From positions 186,001 to 250,000 of the forward strand of contig NZ_JACHHZ010000002.1 in NCBI RefSeq assembly GCF_014202975.1: a stretch of DNA of 64,000 bases, read 5' to 3'. Position numbers and translations under genes: made by a program. Below are positions 33,762 to 41,881 of the stretch, piece by piece (position 1 is the first letter of the stretch; each line of letters opens with the position of its first letter). Source of the stretch: Povalibacter uvarum (lineage in GTDB: Bacteria > Pseudomonadota > Gammaproteobacteria > Steroidobacterales > Steroidobacteraceae). The notes under the pieces are model-generated. The model worked only from the letters and a program-made list of their open reading frames with translations, did no database searches and had not been told where the DNA came from.

Positions 33762-34160
33762 TCAGTCCTCTTTCCGCTTCTCATCGTAGTGAATGACGGG
33801 CTGTCCGCTCGTGACAGCCATTTCACCTTCGATCACCGCGCCCTGGGCGATTGCGATGCTGCGCGCTGTGACAGCGCCGTGGATGCGCGCGGTTTTGCGG
33901 ATCTCCAGTTTCTCGCTGGCGATGATCTCGCCGTGCCATTCCCCTGCGACGACGACATTGGCCGCCTGCAGTCGTCCTTCCCACCGTCCGCCATCGGACA
34001 GCGTGACAGCGCCGCGCACCTTGCTGTCGCCGATGACGATGCCGCCGACGATCAGGTCGCCTTCGCAGTTCAGGTTGCCGGTCAGTGTCGTTCCGGCACC
34101 GATGAACGTCGGACTGCTCGCGATCTTGTCGGTCGCGCGGCGACGAAGGTTGTCGGCCAT
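33762..34160 (-). CDS. Bactofilin
   Basis: Bactofilin (DUF583) of 132 residues, a polymer-forming cytoskeletal protein that organises cell-shape or envelope factors. The beta-helix repeats are visible (TLTGNLNCEGDLIVGGIVIG, GEWHGEIIASEKLEI, ARIHGAVTARSIAIAQGAVI), flanked by short disordered ends. It has no peptidase neighbour of the LmdC/M23 type often seen beside bactofilins. The upstream region shared with the sigma-54 promoter contains an inverted repeat (34196-34232) close to its start. Confidence 0.93.
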   Translation of the reverse strand: MADNLRRRATDKIASSPTFIGAGTTLTGNLNCEGDLIVGGIVIGDSKVRGAVTLSDGGRWEGRLQAANVVVAGEWHGEIIASEKLEIRKTARIHGAVTARSIAIAQGAVIEGEMAVTSGQPVIHYDEKRKED

Positions 34161-34195
34161 GAAGACTCTCCTGCTGCAAAAAGCAATTATTCACT

Positions 34196-34232
34196 CTGGC
34201 GATGTTTTGTTGTGTACCAGAAACGTCGCCAG
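34196..34232. promoter_or_regulatory. Inverted repeat upstream of bactofilin and the sigma-54 promoter
   Basis: CTGGCGA (34196-34202) and TCGCCAG (34226-34232) are perfect 7-bp arms 23 bp apart. The site is 36 bp before the bactofilin start and about 140-177 bp before the predicted sigma-54 start, a usual distance for an enhancer-binding protein. Confidence 0.4.
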
Positions 34233-34274
34233 TCGGCGTCATTCCCTGCCCCCGCTTCACCATCGTGTCCGAAC

Positions 34275-34291
34275 GTGACAATCCTCGTCAC
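34275..34291. promoter_or_regulatory. GTGAC-N7-GTCAC palindrome upstream of the sigma-54 promoter
   Basis: GTGAC (34275-34279) and GTCAC (34287-34291) lie about 82-98 bp before the predicted sigma-54 transcription start, where activator sites are usually found. Confidence 0.35.
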
Positions 34292-34346
34292 CGCGGCCCA
34301 AGGGCTCCGCGTGGGTAAATCACTGATTGGCTTGGCCCTGAACCCA

Positions 34347-34362
34347 TGGCACATGCCTTGCA
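34347..34362 (+). promoter_or_regulatory. Near-consensus sigma-54 (RpoN) promoter
   Basis: TGGCACATGCCTTGCA fits the -24/-12 consensus TGGCAC-N5-TTGCA, with GG and GC separated by exactly 10 bp. The predicted start is near 34373. It is the only such site I found in the window. Confidence 0.75.
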
Positions 34363-34372
34363 ATCATCGAGG

Positions 34373-34461
34373 CGTGCGCTGAACCGCCTTGCTCTTCCAA
34401 TGAAGGCAACAGGTTCGCATTCAACGCCGCCAGCGTCTTCCCCGCGGGCGGCGTTTTTTTT
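34373..34461 (+). ncRNA. Candidate sigma-54-dependent small RNA
   Basis: From the predicted sigma-54 start to the T8 run of the terminator is about 89 nt, with no convincing coding frame in it. The region upstream of the terminator is largely unpaired (CUUGCUCUUCCAAUGAAGG-like), available for base-pairing. Alternatively this is the leader of the M16 peptidase operon, which starts 52 bp after the terminator, and the terminator is an attenuator. Nothing in the sequence decides between them. Confidence 0.5.
34423..34461 (+). terminator. Intrinsic terminator upstream of the M16 peptidase genes
   Basis: AACGCCGCC (34423-34431) pairs perfectly with GGCGGCGTT (34447-34455) around a 15-nt loop, running into eight T residues. 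It lies between the sigma-54 promoter and the peptidase ATG on the same strand. Confidence 0.88.
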
Positions 34462-34513
34462 GCCCGCCACTGACGCAGCTATGATGCAGCCTTCATCGTT
34501 ACCGGGGCTTCCC

Positions 34514-35836
34514 ATGCGTCGTCTGTCGCTCCTGTTGCTATTGCTGACATCGGTCGCGCACGCCCAGATCCCGGGGGCCGAGCGGATAGAGACGGTCACG
34601 CTCGGCAACGGCATGACGATCATCGTCTGGCCCGATCCCGACATTCCCAATGTGGCCCTGTACAACTGGGTGAAGGTCGGCAGCCGCAACGAAGTGCCCG
34701 GAATCACGGGTCTGGCGCACTTCTTCGAACACATGATGTTCAACGGCACCAGCACGCGCCCGCCCGGCAGTTTCGACAAGGAGCTCGAAGCGAACGGCGC
34801 GAACAACAACGCGTCCACGTCGAACGATGTGACGATCTACAAGGACTGGTTTCCGCGTGATGCCCTCGAGCTCGTGTTCGAGCTCGAGGCCGACCGGCTG
34901 CGCAACCTCGCCTTCGATCCGAAGGTCATCGAAAGCGAACGAGGTGTCGTCTACTCGGAGCGGCGACTGGGAGTGGACGACAGCAATGCCGGCCGTCTCA
35001 TGGAACAGGTGCAGGCGACGGCGTACGTCGCGCATCCATACTCGATTCCCACTATCGGCTGGCCCTCGGATATCGAAGGCTGGACGGTCGACGATCTGAA
35101 GAAATTCTTCGCCACGCACTACGCGCCGAACAACTGCACGATGATCCTCGTCGGCGACGTCGATCCGAAAAAGGTGATCGCGCTGGCCCGCAAATACTTC
35201 GAACCGATTCCGCGCCAGGCGCCGCCCGAGCCGATTCGCACGAAGGAGCCCGAACAGCAAGGCGAGCGACGCGTGCTGGTCGAGGCTGACGCACAGACGC
35301 CGCTGCTGCAATTCGCGTATCACAGCATCGCGGGTTCCGATCCGCGCCTGCCCGCACTCGAACTGCTCCTGCGCATTCTCGTTGACGGCGATGCATCGCG
35401 TCTGCACCGCGCGCTCGTGGAAGAGCAGAAGGTCGCCATTTCGGCCGACGGCTATCTGGAAGCGGGTTTCGATCCCGGCCTGACGTGGCTGTTCCTGTCA
35501 CTGCCCTCCAATGGCGATGTCGCCCAGGCGGAGAAGGCGCTCGACGCGGAGATCGATCGCATTCGCAAGGACGGTGTCACTGCTGCGGAGCTGAATCGCG
35601 CCCGCAGCCAAGTCATCGCCGATTTCTGGCGCGCGCTCGCGACTATCGATGGCAAGGCTGACCAGCTCGGTACTTATGCCGTGATGCGCGGCGGCTATCA
35701 GAAGCTGTTCGAAGCCCCTCGTGCGTACGAACAAGTCAGTCTCGAGGATGTGAAGAAGCTGGCCGCGGAGATTCTGCGACCAAGCAATCGAACAGTCGGC
35801 TTGCTGCGCGCAGCGACGAACGAGGAGAACAAGTGA
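34514..35836 (+). CDS. M16 family zinc metallopeptidase (active subunit)
   Basis: Periplasmic M16 peptidase of 440 residues with a signal peptide (RRLSLLLLLLTSVAHAQ). The inverted zinc motif HFFEH is at 69-73, and the distal Glu lies in the ELVFELEADRLRN segment. This is the catalytic member of the two-gene M16 pair common in Proteobacteria (PqqF/L-like, processing-peptidase fold). The frame opens at 34346, but the signal peptide fixes the ATG at 34514. The stop overlaps the next gene by one base (TGATG), so the two subunits are made in equal amounts. Confidence 0.93.
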   Translation: MRRLSLLLLLLTSVAHAQIPGAERIETVTLGNGMTIIVWPDPDIPNVALYNWVKVGSRNEVPGITGLAHFFEHMMFNGTSTRPPGSFDKELEANGANNNASTSNDVTIYKDWFPRDALELVFELEADRLRNLAFDPKVIESERGVVYSERRLGVDDSNAGRLMEQVQATAYVAHPYSIPTIGWPSDIEGWTVDDLKKFFATHYAPNNCTMILVGDVDPKKVIALARKYFEPIPRQAPPEPIRTKEPEQQGERRVLVEADAQTPLLQFAYHSIAGSDPRLPALELLLRILVDGDASRLHRALVEEQKVAISADGYLEAGFDPGLTWLFLSLPSNGDVAQAEKALDAEIDRIRKDGVTAAELNRARSQVIADFWRALATIDGKADQLGTYAVMRGGYQKLFEAPRAYEQVSLEDVKKLAAEILRPSNRTVGLLRAATNEENK

Positions 35837-37263
35837 TGCGTGCCCCGCGATTCGTGAAATTGCTCGCATCGCTCGTAGCCGGAGTAACCGCGCTCATCAG
35901 CATGACGGCAGCCGCACAGTCGGCTGGCGTAAAGCTGCCGCCGTACGAACGCGTCGAATTGCGTAACGGAGCCGTCCTGCTCCTGATGGAACGCCACGAC
36001 GTACCGCTGATCGCCGTCAACGCCGTGGTTCGCGGCGGCAGCGCAGTCGATCCTCAGGACCAGGCGGGGCTGTCGGGGCTGCTCGCGAACCTGCTGGAAA
36101 AGGGCGCGGGCAAACGCGACGCGGCGACTTTCGCGGACACGCTGGCCTCCGTCGGCGGTTTGCTTTCGGCTTCGGCCGGCACGGAAGGCATCGTGATCAC
36201 CGGATCATTCCTGTCGCGCGATCAGAAGCTGATGGTCGAATTGCTCTCGGACGTTCTGCAGCGGCCGCAATTGACTGCCGCGCAGTTCGACTCGGTGCGC
36301 AACCGGCAGATCGAATTCATCCGTGCCGCGAAGGATTCCGAACTGGAGTCGCTCACTCCGCTCTACGGCAAGGCCGCGCTGTTCCCTGGTCATCCCTACG
36401 GCAAACCCGCGATCGGCAGTGAAGCCGGGCTCGCCGCGGCCACGCACGACGCACTCATGCGCCACTATCGCGATCAGTTCGGCGCCGACCGATTGATCCT
36501 TGCCGTGGTCGGCGACTTCAAAACGGGCGCGATGAAGCAGAGCCTCACGAGCGCGCTGAACGGCTGGCGGAAGGCAGGAGCAGAGCTACCCGTCATCACA
36601 GCCCCGTCGAAGGTCACCGGTCGTCGCGTGCTTCTCATCGACGCGCCCGAATCAGTGCAGTCGTATTTCTGGGCCGGCAATGTCGGCGTCGCGAGGAGCT
36701 ACCGCGATCGCGCTGCGCTCGATGTCGTGAATACGCTCTTCGGTGGGCGGTTCACGTCGATGCTGAACAGCGAGCTGCGCATTCGCACCGGCCTCACTTA
36801 CGGTGCCCGCTCGCGGTTCGACCGGTTTACTCAGCCCGGCCCCTGGCAGATGAGCTCGTACACGCAGACGAAGACCACCTTCGAGGCGATCGATCTTGCG
36901 TTCAGCGTTCTCGACCGGCTGCACAACGAGCGGATCGAACCGGCCCTGCTCGCCTCGGGCAAGACCTATGTTCAGGGTCAGTTCCCGCTCGCGCTGGAAA
37001 CGACCAACGAGTGGGCCAGCGCACTGACCGACCTCGAGTTCTACAAGCTCGACCGCGGCTACATCGACGGCTATGCAGCATCGCTGGGGGCTGTCACGTC
37101 GGATGATGCTCAGCGGATGATCCGCGAGAACTTCCCCAGCTCCGACAACGTCATGCTGGTCGTCGTCGGCCAGGCCGCGGTCCTGCGCGAAGGCCTGCGG
37201 AAGTACGGGTCTGTGACGGAGATGAAGCTGAGCGATCCGCACTTCGCTGCAGCCCGCCGCTGA
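35836..37263 (+). CDS. M16 family peptidase-like protein (non-catalytic subunit)
   Basis: Partner of the preceding peptidase, 475 residues with a signal peptide (LLASLVAGVTALISMTAAAQS). At the place of the zinc motif it reads QAGLSGLLANLLEKG, so the HxxEH ligands are missing. The C-terminal Arg/Tyr substrate motif (NSELRIRTGLTYGARS) is kept. Such pairs form heterodimers in which one subunit supplies zinc and the other supplies substrate-binding residues. Start ATG at 35836 overlaps the first gene's TGA; an in-frame GTG one codon earlier is possible. Confidence 0.92.
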   Translation: MRAPRFVKLLASLVAGVTALISMTAAAQSAGVKLPPYERVELRNGAVLLLMERHDVPLIAVNAVVRGGSAVDPQDQAGLSGLLANLLEKGAGKRDAATFADTLASVGGLLSASAGTEGIVITGSFLSRDQKLMVELLSDVLQRPQLTAAQFDSVRNRQIEFIRAAKDSELESLTPLYGKAALFPGHPYGKPAIGSEAGLAAATHDALMRHYRDQFGADRLILAVVGDFKTGAMKQSLTSALNGWRKAGAELPVITAPSKVTGRRVLLIDAPESVQSYFWAGNVGVARSYRDRAALDVVNTLFGGRFTSMLNSELRIRTGLTYGARSRFDRFTQPGPWQMSSYTQTKTTFEAIDLAFSVLDRLHNERIEPALLASGKTYVQGQFPLALETTNEWASALTDLEFYKLDRGYIDGYAASLGAVTSDDAQRMIRENFPSSDNVMLVVVGQAAVLREGLRKYGSVTEMKLSDPHFAAARR

Positions 37264-37376
37264 CGGGGCGAGGAAAAACTTTCAGCTGCTGCGCAGGAGG
37301 AGTCGCCGCTCAGGCTCTGCCCGAAGCTGCGCTTGCGCACCTGTCTGATCGTCCGAAAGCGGCCCTCACGTAAATG

Positions 37377-37392
37377 TGTGATCCCCGTCACA
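37377..37392. promoter_or_regulatory. CRP-like binding site
   Basis: TGTGATCCCCGTCACA matches the CRP consensus TGTGA-N6-TCACA at all ten arm positions. It lies about 180 bp before the likely HD-gene transcription start, rather far for a simple class I activator site. Confidence 0.55.
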
Positions 37393-37523
37393 TTGGCGAA
37401 GAATCGCGACGCCCGGCGCGGGCCGCGGGGGCTCGAACCGGCCGCTTCGAGAGCCTCGCTTTTTCGGCATAAATCCGTGTTTTTCCGCTGGATTCGGGGT
37501 GTCGGCTGGCAACTTTTCCGACA

Positions 37524-37551
37524 TGGACAAACGGTTTCGAGCGGCTAGACT
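37524..37551 (+). promoter_or_regulatory. Candidate promoter of the HD-domain gene
   Basis: TGGACA (37524-37529), 16 bp, TAGACT (37546-37551). Transcription would start near 37558, after the TTG at 37555, which supports the ATG at 37609 as the translation start. Confidence 0.45.
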
Positions 37552-37608
37552 CGCTTGATCCGCAACGCGCCTTTTTCCTGTATCCCGCGCGCCGCGGCCA
37601 ACACGAGC

Positions 37609-38604
37609 ATGCAGTACCGTCGCAGCGATTTCGATGTCACGAACACCGTGCAGGTGAGCTCGGCGGAAGCCGTGCGCCGCGCGGTCAGTGATCTTTATCG
37701 CCAGCAATGGCCGCACTATCCGTTCGACCGGATCGAGACCGCCTTTCGCGATTTCGAGCGGCTGTTCAACGGCCAGTTTCCTGGCTACTACGGCTGCGAC
37801 ACGGTCTATCACGATCTGCAACATTCGCTCGATGGCACGCTGGCGGTTGCACGTCTCGTCGTCGGTTACGATCGCAGCCACATCGCGGAAGAGCGGCTCG
37901 GTCCGGAACGCGCCATCCTCGCGGTCGTCATCGCCCTGTTCCATGACGCCGGCTACATCCGCCAGACCGACGATCAGACTCATCGCAACGGCGCCGAATT
38001 CACGCTGAGCCACGTCAGCCGCAGCGCCCAGTTCATCGGCCGCTACCTGCCGACGATCGGCATGGCGCAGTGGGTGCCGGTGGCAACGAAGGTCGTGCAT
38101 TTCACCGGCTACGAAGTGCAGTTCGACCAGATCCGCCTCGACGACAACCGCGACCGCATCGTCGGTCACATCGTCGGTACGGGCGACCTCATCGCGCAGA
38201 TGTCGGATCGCTGCTATCTCGAGAAGTGTCGCGACCGCCTCTATCCCGAATTCGTGCTCGGCGGCATCGCCATGCCGAGCGACCAGGCCGGCAATACTTC
38301 GGTGAAGTACCGCTCGGGGCTCGACGTGCTGCGCCAGACACCGGAGTTCGTCGAAGACGTGCGCCGCACGCGGCTCGATGGCGAGTTCGCGAGCCTCTAC
38401 CAGCATCTCGAAGTGCTGTTCAACGGCCGCAATCCTTACATGGAAGCGATCCAGGCCAACCTGGACTACCTGAGCGAAGTGCTCCGCACCGGCAGCTGGC
38501 CGATGCTGCGCCGTGATCCGCCCTGCTTCACCTGGGAAAAAAATCCGGTCCAGAACATTCGTTCGCTGGTCCTGGGACACATCAAGCAGATGTGGAAGGG
38601 CTGA
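37609..38604 (+). CDS. HD-domain metal-dependent phosphohydrolase
   Basis: Cytoplasmic protein of 331 residues with the HD fold: His residues in CDTVYHDLQHSLDGT, the HD pair in ALFHDAGYIRQTDDQTHRNG, and a later conserved helix (VGHIVGTGDLIAQMSDRCYL). Such domains hydrolyse nucleotides or cyclic dinucleotides; the substrate here is unknown. No output or sensor domain is attached. A TTG at 37555 would add 18 residues, but the candidate promoter overlaps it, so the ATG at 37609 is used. A GGCCGA/TCGGCC hairpin (38657-38675) follows the stop. Confidence 0.85.
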   Translation: MQYRRSDFDVTNTVQVSSAEAVRRAVSDLYRQQWPHYPFDRIETAFRDFERLFNGQFPGYYGCDTVYHDLQHSLDGTLAVARLVVGYDRSHIAEERLGPERAILAVVIALFHDAGYIRQTDDQTHRNGAEFTLSHVSRSAQFIGRYLPTIGMAQWVPVATKVVHFTGYEVQFDQIRLDDNRDRIVGHIVGTGDLIAQMSDRCYLEKCRDRLYPEFVLGGIAMPSDQAGNTSVKYRSGLDVLRQTPEFVEDVRRTRLDGEFASLYQHLEVLFNGRNPYMEAIQANLDYLSEVLRTGSWPMLRRDPPCFTWEKNPVQNIRSLVLGHIKQMWKG

Positions 38605-38690
38605 AGCGCGATCCGCCGGGATCGCCCTCGCTCAAGTTCACCCGCGTCCCCACGCTGGCCGACCGGGCCTCGGCCGGTTAGCCTTCCTTC

Positions 38691-39944
38691 ATGCCTCTCA
38701 TCGATCAGACGTTCATCCGCCTCGCGGTCGCCCTCGGCATCGGTCTGCTGATCGGCATCGAGCGCGAGCGCAAGAACGCTACCGAGGAAACCCGCGCGGC
38801 AGCGGGCGTACGAACGTTCACGCTCACATCGCTGGCGGGCGCCGTAAGCCTGCTGGTCGGCGGCGAAGCGACGTTCATCGCCTTCGGTGTCCTGGTCGGA
38901 TTGCTCATTGCCGTCGGATATCGCCGCACTCGCGAACACGATCCCGGGATGACCAGTGAAATCGCGCAGGTCGCCGTCTTCCTGCTCGGCGGTATGTCGA
39001 TGCGTGAACCACAGATCGCCGCCGCGCTCGCGGTGACGATCGCGATCCTTCTGGCCTCGCGCACAAAGCTGCATCACTTGATTCACAACACGCTCACCGA
39101 TCAGGAGATCCGTGACGGACTGCTGCTGGCGGCGGCCGCCCTGATTGTGCTGCCCCTGACGCCCGAAGAAGCGGTCGACCCCTGGGGAGTGATCAAGCCG
39201 CGCCAGTTGTGGGCTCTCGCCGTGACAGTCATGGCAATCAACGGAGTCGGCTACGTAGCCGTTCGGGTACTCGGCCCGAAGCTGGGCCTCGCGCTGGCCG
39301 GCCTGTTCTCCGGGTTCGTCTCCAGCACCGCGACGATCGGCGCGATGGGAGCTCGCGCGAAAGAACAACCGCAGCTGCGACGAGGCGCGATTGCCGGAGC
39401 CGCCGCATCTTCCGTGGCAACGATCATCCAGCTCGCGATCGTCATCGGGCTGGTGAGCCTGCCGCTGCTGCGGCATCTTGCTCTGCCGCTGATCGCGGGC
39501 GGACTGATGGCGATTCTCTATGCGGCGCTGTTCACGTGGCGAAGCGCGAAGGACTCGGGCGAGCCGCACGGTCCGGCCGGCAGGCCCTTCAATCCCAAGA
39601 CGGCGCTGATCTTCGTCGCGGTGATCGGTGCGGCTCTCGTTGCATCCGCCGTTCTCACGGAATGGCTCGGCCAGCGTGGACTCCTGCTGGCGAGTGCGCT
39701 TGCCGGACTCGGCGATGCCCACGCGTCCGCCATCTCCGCCGCGTCGCTGGCAGCCAATGAGCAAGTGGGGCTCGAGATGGCTGCCATTGCAGTTCTCGTC
39801 GGCGTGACGACGAACGCCGCGAGCAAGACCGTCGTCGCCTTCTCGCTGGGCGACAAGCGATATGGATTCGAGCTTGCGCCAGGGATCGTGCTCACCGTGG
39901 GTGCGGCCTGGGCTGCGTTGTTCGCTCAACGCTTTCTCGCCTGA
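38691..39944 (+). CDS. MgtC/DUF4010 family membrane protein
   Basis: Integral membrane protein of 417 residues with about 12 helices. The N-terminal third is MgtC-like (LAVALGIGLLIGIERERKN, AGVRTFTLTSLAGAVSLLVG) and the rest is DUF4010 (GLFSGFVSSTATIGAMGARA, LGDAHASAISAASLAAN, VTTNAASKTVVAFSLG). A transport role is likely, but the substrate is unknown. It stands between the HD gene and an SDR gene, all on one strand, with gaps of about 75-90 bp. Confidence 0.88.
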   Translation: MPLIDQTFIRLAVALGIGLLIGIERERKNATEETRAAAGVRTFTLTSLAGAVSLLVGGEATFIAFGVLVGLLIAVGYRRTREHDPGMTSEIAQVAVFLLGGMSMREPQIAAALAVTIAILLASRTKLHHLIHNTLTDQEIRDGLLLAAAALIVLPLTPEEAVDPWGVIKPRQLWALAVTVMAINGVGYVAVRVLGPKLGLALAGLFSGFVSSTATIGAMGARAKEQPQLRRGAIAGAAASSVATIIQLAIVIGLVSLPLLRHLALPLIAGGLMAILYAALFTWRSAKDSGEPHGPAGRPFNPKTALIFVAVIGAALVASAVLTEWLGQRGLLLASALAGLGDAHASAISAASLAANEQVGLEMAAIAVLVGVTTNAASKTVVAFSLGDKRYGFELAPGIVLTVGAAWAALFAQRFLA

Positions 39945-40019
39945 TTCCCGACTATCGCAGCAACGGCAACAGCCGCTACTCTTCGCGCCCCGGCATTTCG
40001 AAGACAACTACAAGCCATC

Positions 40020-40853
40020 ATGACGTCGCAGTTTCCCCGCCTGGCCAGCCGCTTTCCCCGCAAACGCGCCTTCATCACGGGCGCCGGCAGCGGCCTCGGC
40101 CTCGCCATGGCCGAAGCGCTGGCCAAAGACGGCTGGTCGCTCGGTCTCTTCGACTTCAATCTTTCGCGACTCGCGACGGTCGAGGAGCAGCTCTCCTCCG
40201 CGGGCGTTTCGGTCGTCGCTTACCCGGGAGACGTCACGCACGCCGATGAACTGACTGTAGCCGTGAACACTTTCGCGACGGGGCGCGACGGGCTCGATCT
40301 GATGATCAACAACGCGGGCGTCGCATGCGCGGGCACACTGATGGAAACGACGCTCGACAACTGGCAGTGGATCATCAGCATCAACATGATGGGTGTCGTC
40401 CACGGTTGTCGCGCGGCGATTCCCCACCTGCAGCGCAATGGCAGCGGCCTGCTCATCAACGTCGCGAGTGCCGCGGCGTTCGCGTCGGCGCCGGGCATGG
40501 TCTCGTACAACGCGACCAAGGCCGCGGTGCTCTCGATCAGCGAATCTCTGTGCAATGAGCTGCGCCCGTCCGGAACCCAGGTGTCCGTCGTGATGCCCAC
40601 TTACTTCAAGAGCGGATTGCTCGATTCGTTCCGCGGCAGCGCCGAGGCACGTTCTCTCGCCGAGCAGGTGATGGATCAGTCGGGCTACACATCCGTCGAT
40701 GTGGCGCGTGATGTACTCACGCTGGCTGGCGCGGGCGAGACTTACATAGTGTTGCCTGCATCCGCCCGTGCCCTGTGGCGATTCAAGCGCTGGATGCCGC
40801 GCACGTTCCTCAAGAGCATCATCGCGATGCGGGAACGCATGCGCAGGCAGTGA
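40020..40853 (+). CDS. Short-chain dehydrogenase/reductase
   Basis: Classical SDR of 277 residues. The cofactor motif GAGSGLG (ITGAGSGLGLAMAEALA), NNAG, catalytic Ser in INVASAAAF and the YxxxK pair in SYNATKAAV are all in place. The Asp after beta-2 (GLFDFNLSRLA) favours NAD(H). The C-terminal basic tail (LWRFKRWMPRTFLKS) may associate with membrane. The substrate cannot be read from the sequence. Confidence 0.9.
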   Translation: MTSQFPRLASRFPRKRAFITGAGSGLGLAMAEALAKDGWSLGLFDFNLSRLATVEEQLSSAGVSVVAYPGDVTHADELTVAVNTFATGRDGLDLMINNAGVACAGTLMETTLDNWQWIISINMMGVVHGCRAAIPHLQRNGSGLLINVASAAAFASAPGMVSYNATKAAVLSISESLCNELRPSGTQVSVVMPTYFKSGLLDSFRGSAEARSLAEQVMDQSGYTSVDVARDVLTLAGAGETYIVLPASARALWRFKRWMPRTFLKSIIAMRERMRRQ

Positions 40854-40877
40854 CCCCGCCCCGCACGCGGTTTTACA

Positions 40878-41555
40878 TCATCTCGGTCCGTCGATTGCCA
40901 GCATGAATCTTGTATAGATTTCCGGCAGTCGCGCCAGGACATGCGGCTTGCCGGCGATGGCGCTCGACTCGATCACCTGCCGCAGCATCGACAGGCTGAA
41001 CGATTCGAGAGCGGACACCGATACCGGGGCATAGCTCAGATGCCAGGGCTCCGGGCTGACGCTGCCGCGATCGGTGCGGTAGGGCCGGAAGAAACCGAAC
41101 CTGAGCATGTTTGCATCCAGCCATCCCGTCAGCCGGCTGAAGATGCCACCCGTGCTGTATTCATCCGGCACGAGCTGAACGGAATATCCCTCCGGCACCG
41201 CCGCGGCATCGATCACGTCCATGTCGCTGCCCCAGTGATGCCGGCTTCCGCCCGGAATTGCGGACCACCAGAGAATCGCGTCCACCACATCGATATCGGC
41301 CAGCGTGCTGCGATCGATGGGCTGGCTGTTGCGGTCGTTCATCGGCCGCTCGCCATTCCACTTGCGGTTCCAGATGGTCAGCTGCGTTTCGAAATCCCGG
41401 AAGCTCGACCGGGCCGCCAGGTCGATGCCGTCATAAGCCGCCGCGTCGCGCATCGCAAGAAACGACGCTGCGACTTCGTAGTGCAGTATGCAGCGCGGGT
41501 GATTCAGTTCGACGACATGCGTACGCGCTCGTCCCGTCAGTTCGAGCTCATTCAT
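40878..41555 (-). CDS. M15B family D-alanyl-D-alanine carboxypeptidase (VanY/LdcB-like)
   Basis: Peptidase of 225 residues with the M15B zinc site: SRHHWGSDMDV (His and Asp ligands) and EPWHLSY (Glu base and His ligand). It trims peptidoglycan stem peptides in related proteins. No signal peptide is seen at the annotated start (MNELELTGRARTHVVELNHP), which is unusual for an envelope enzyme. It is convergent with the SDR and divergent from the GGDEF-EAL gene, across a 326-bp gap. Confidence 0.87.
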   Translation of the reverse strand: MNELELTGRARTHVVELNHPRCILHYEVAASFLAMRDAAAYDGIDLAARSSFRDFETQLTIWNRKWNGERPMNDRNSQPIDRSTLADIDVVDAILWWSAIPGGSRHHWGSDMDVIDAAAVPEGYSVQLVPDEYSTGGIFSRLTGWLDANMLRFGFFRPYRTDRGSVSPEPWHLSYAPVSVSALESFSLSMLRQVIESSAIAGKPHVLARLPEIYTRFMLAIDGPR

Positions 41556-41881
41556 TCCGATCTGTCCTTCTCAGCGTCTTCTAGAAAAATGGATGGGCGC
41601 GAGTATGTCAAAAAATCCGACAACCGTACTTTAGTTCAGTCATGGCCTGATTCGGCCCTTGCGGCGCACTGCGTGCCAAGAAAGCCCGCTATGATGTATG
41701 CGGTTTCAGCCGGCACGGCGGCTGCTACGCAAATCAGCAGTTTTCAGGGTCAAATACGAATTCATCCAGGTCTCGCGGCCATCAATACTAGCGCCGTCGA
41801 AGCCTGGCCACTTCGATGTATTGATGACAGGACGTTTGATGTGTCGCGATGACGCTCGGAAGCAGTAGTTGAGAGCAGCAG
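41556..41881. other. 326-bp gap upstream of the GGDEF-EAL gene
   Basis: No gene is supported. It contains a large nested inverted repeat (41780-41826) and an AGCCG/CGGCT-type hairpin near 41716-41731. No GEMM-type c-di-GMP aptamer signature was recognised. Confidence 0.6.
41780..41826. promoter_or_regulatory. Nested inverted repeat before the GGDEF-EAL gene
   Basis: Outer arms CATCAATAC (41780-41788) and GTATTGATG (41818-41826) are a perfect 9-bp pair. Inner arms TCGAAG (41797-41802) and CTTCGA (41811-41816) are a perfect 6-bp pair around an 8-nt loop. It ends 55 bp before the TTG start, so it is a leader RNA structure or an operator. Confidence 0.55.

Larger units (their letters stand above)
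37264..37608. other. 345-bp gap between the M16 genes and the HD gene
   Basis: No gene is supported here. It holds a CRP-like palindrome (37377-37392), a segment on the minus strand resembling a tRNA T-arm without a cloverleaf (about 37430-37450), an imperfect TGTCGG/CCGACA pair near 37500-37523, and a candidate promoter (37524-37551) for the HD gene. Confidence 0.6.

Noticed and set aside
37333-37548. 71-residue frame containing RGLEPAAS-like sequence, and a TTCGAGC T-loop-like stretch on the minus strand
   Set aside because: It resembles the antisense of a tRNA T-arm, but the stem does not pair and no acceptor, D or anticodon arm is found, so neither a tRNA nor a protein is supported.
41556-41881. 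c-di-GMP riboswitch before the GGDEF-EAL gene
   Set aside because: No GEMM-type conserved core could be seen; only an unrelated nested hairpin.
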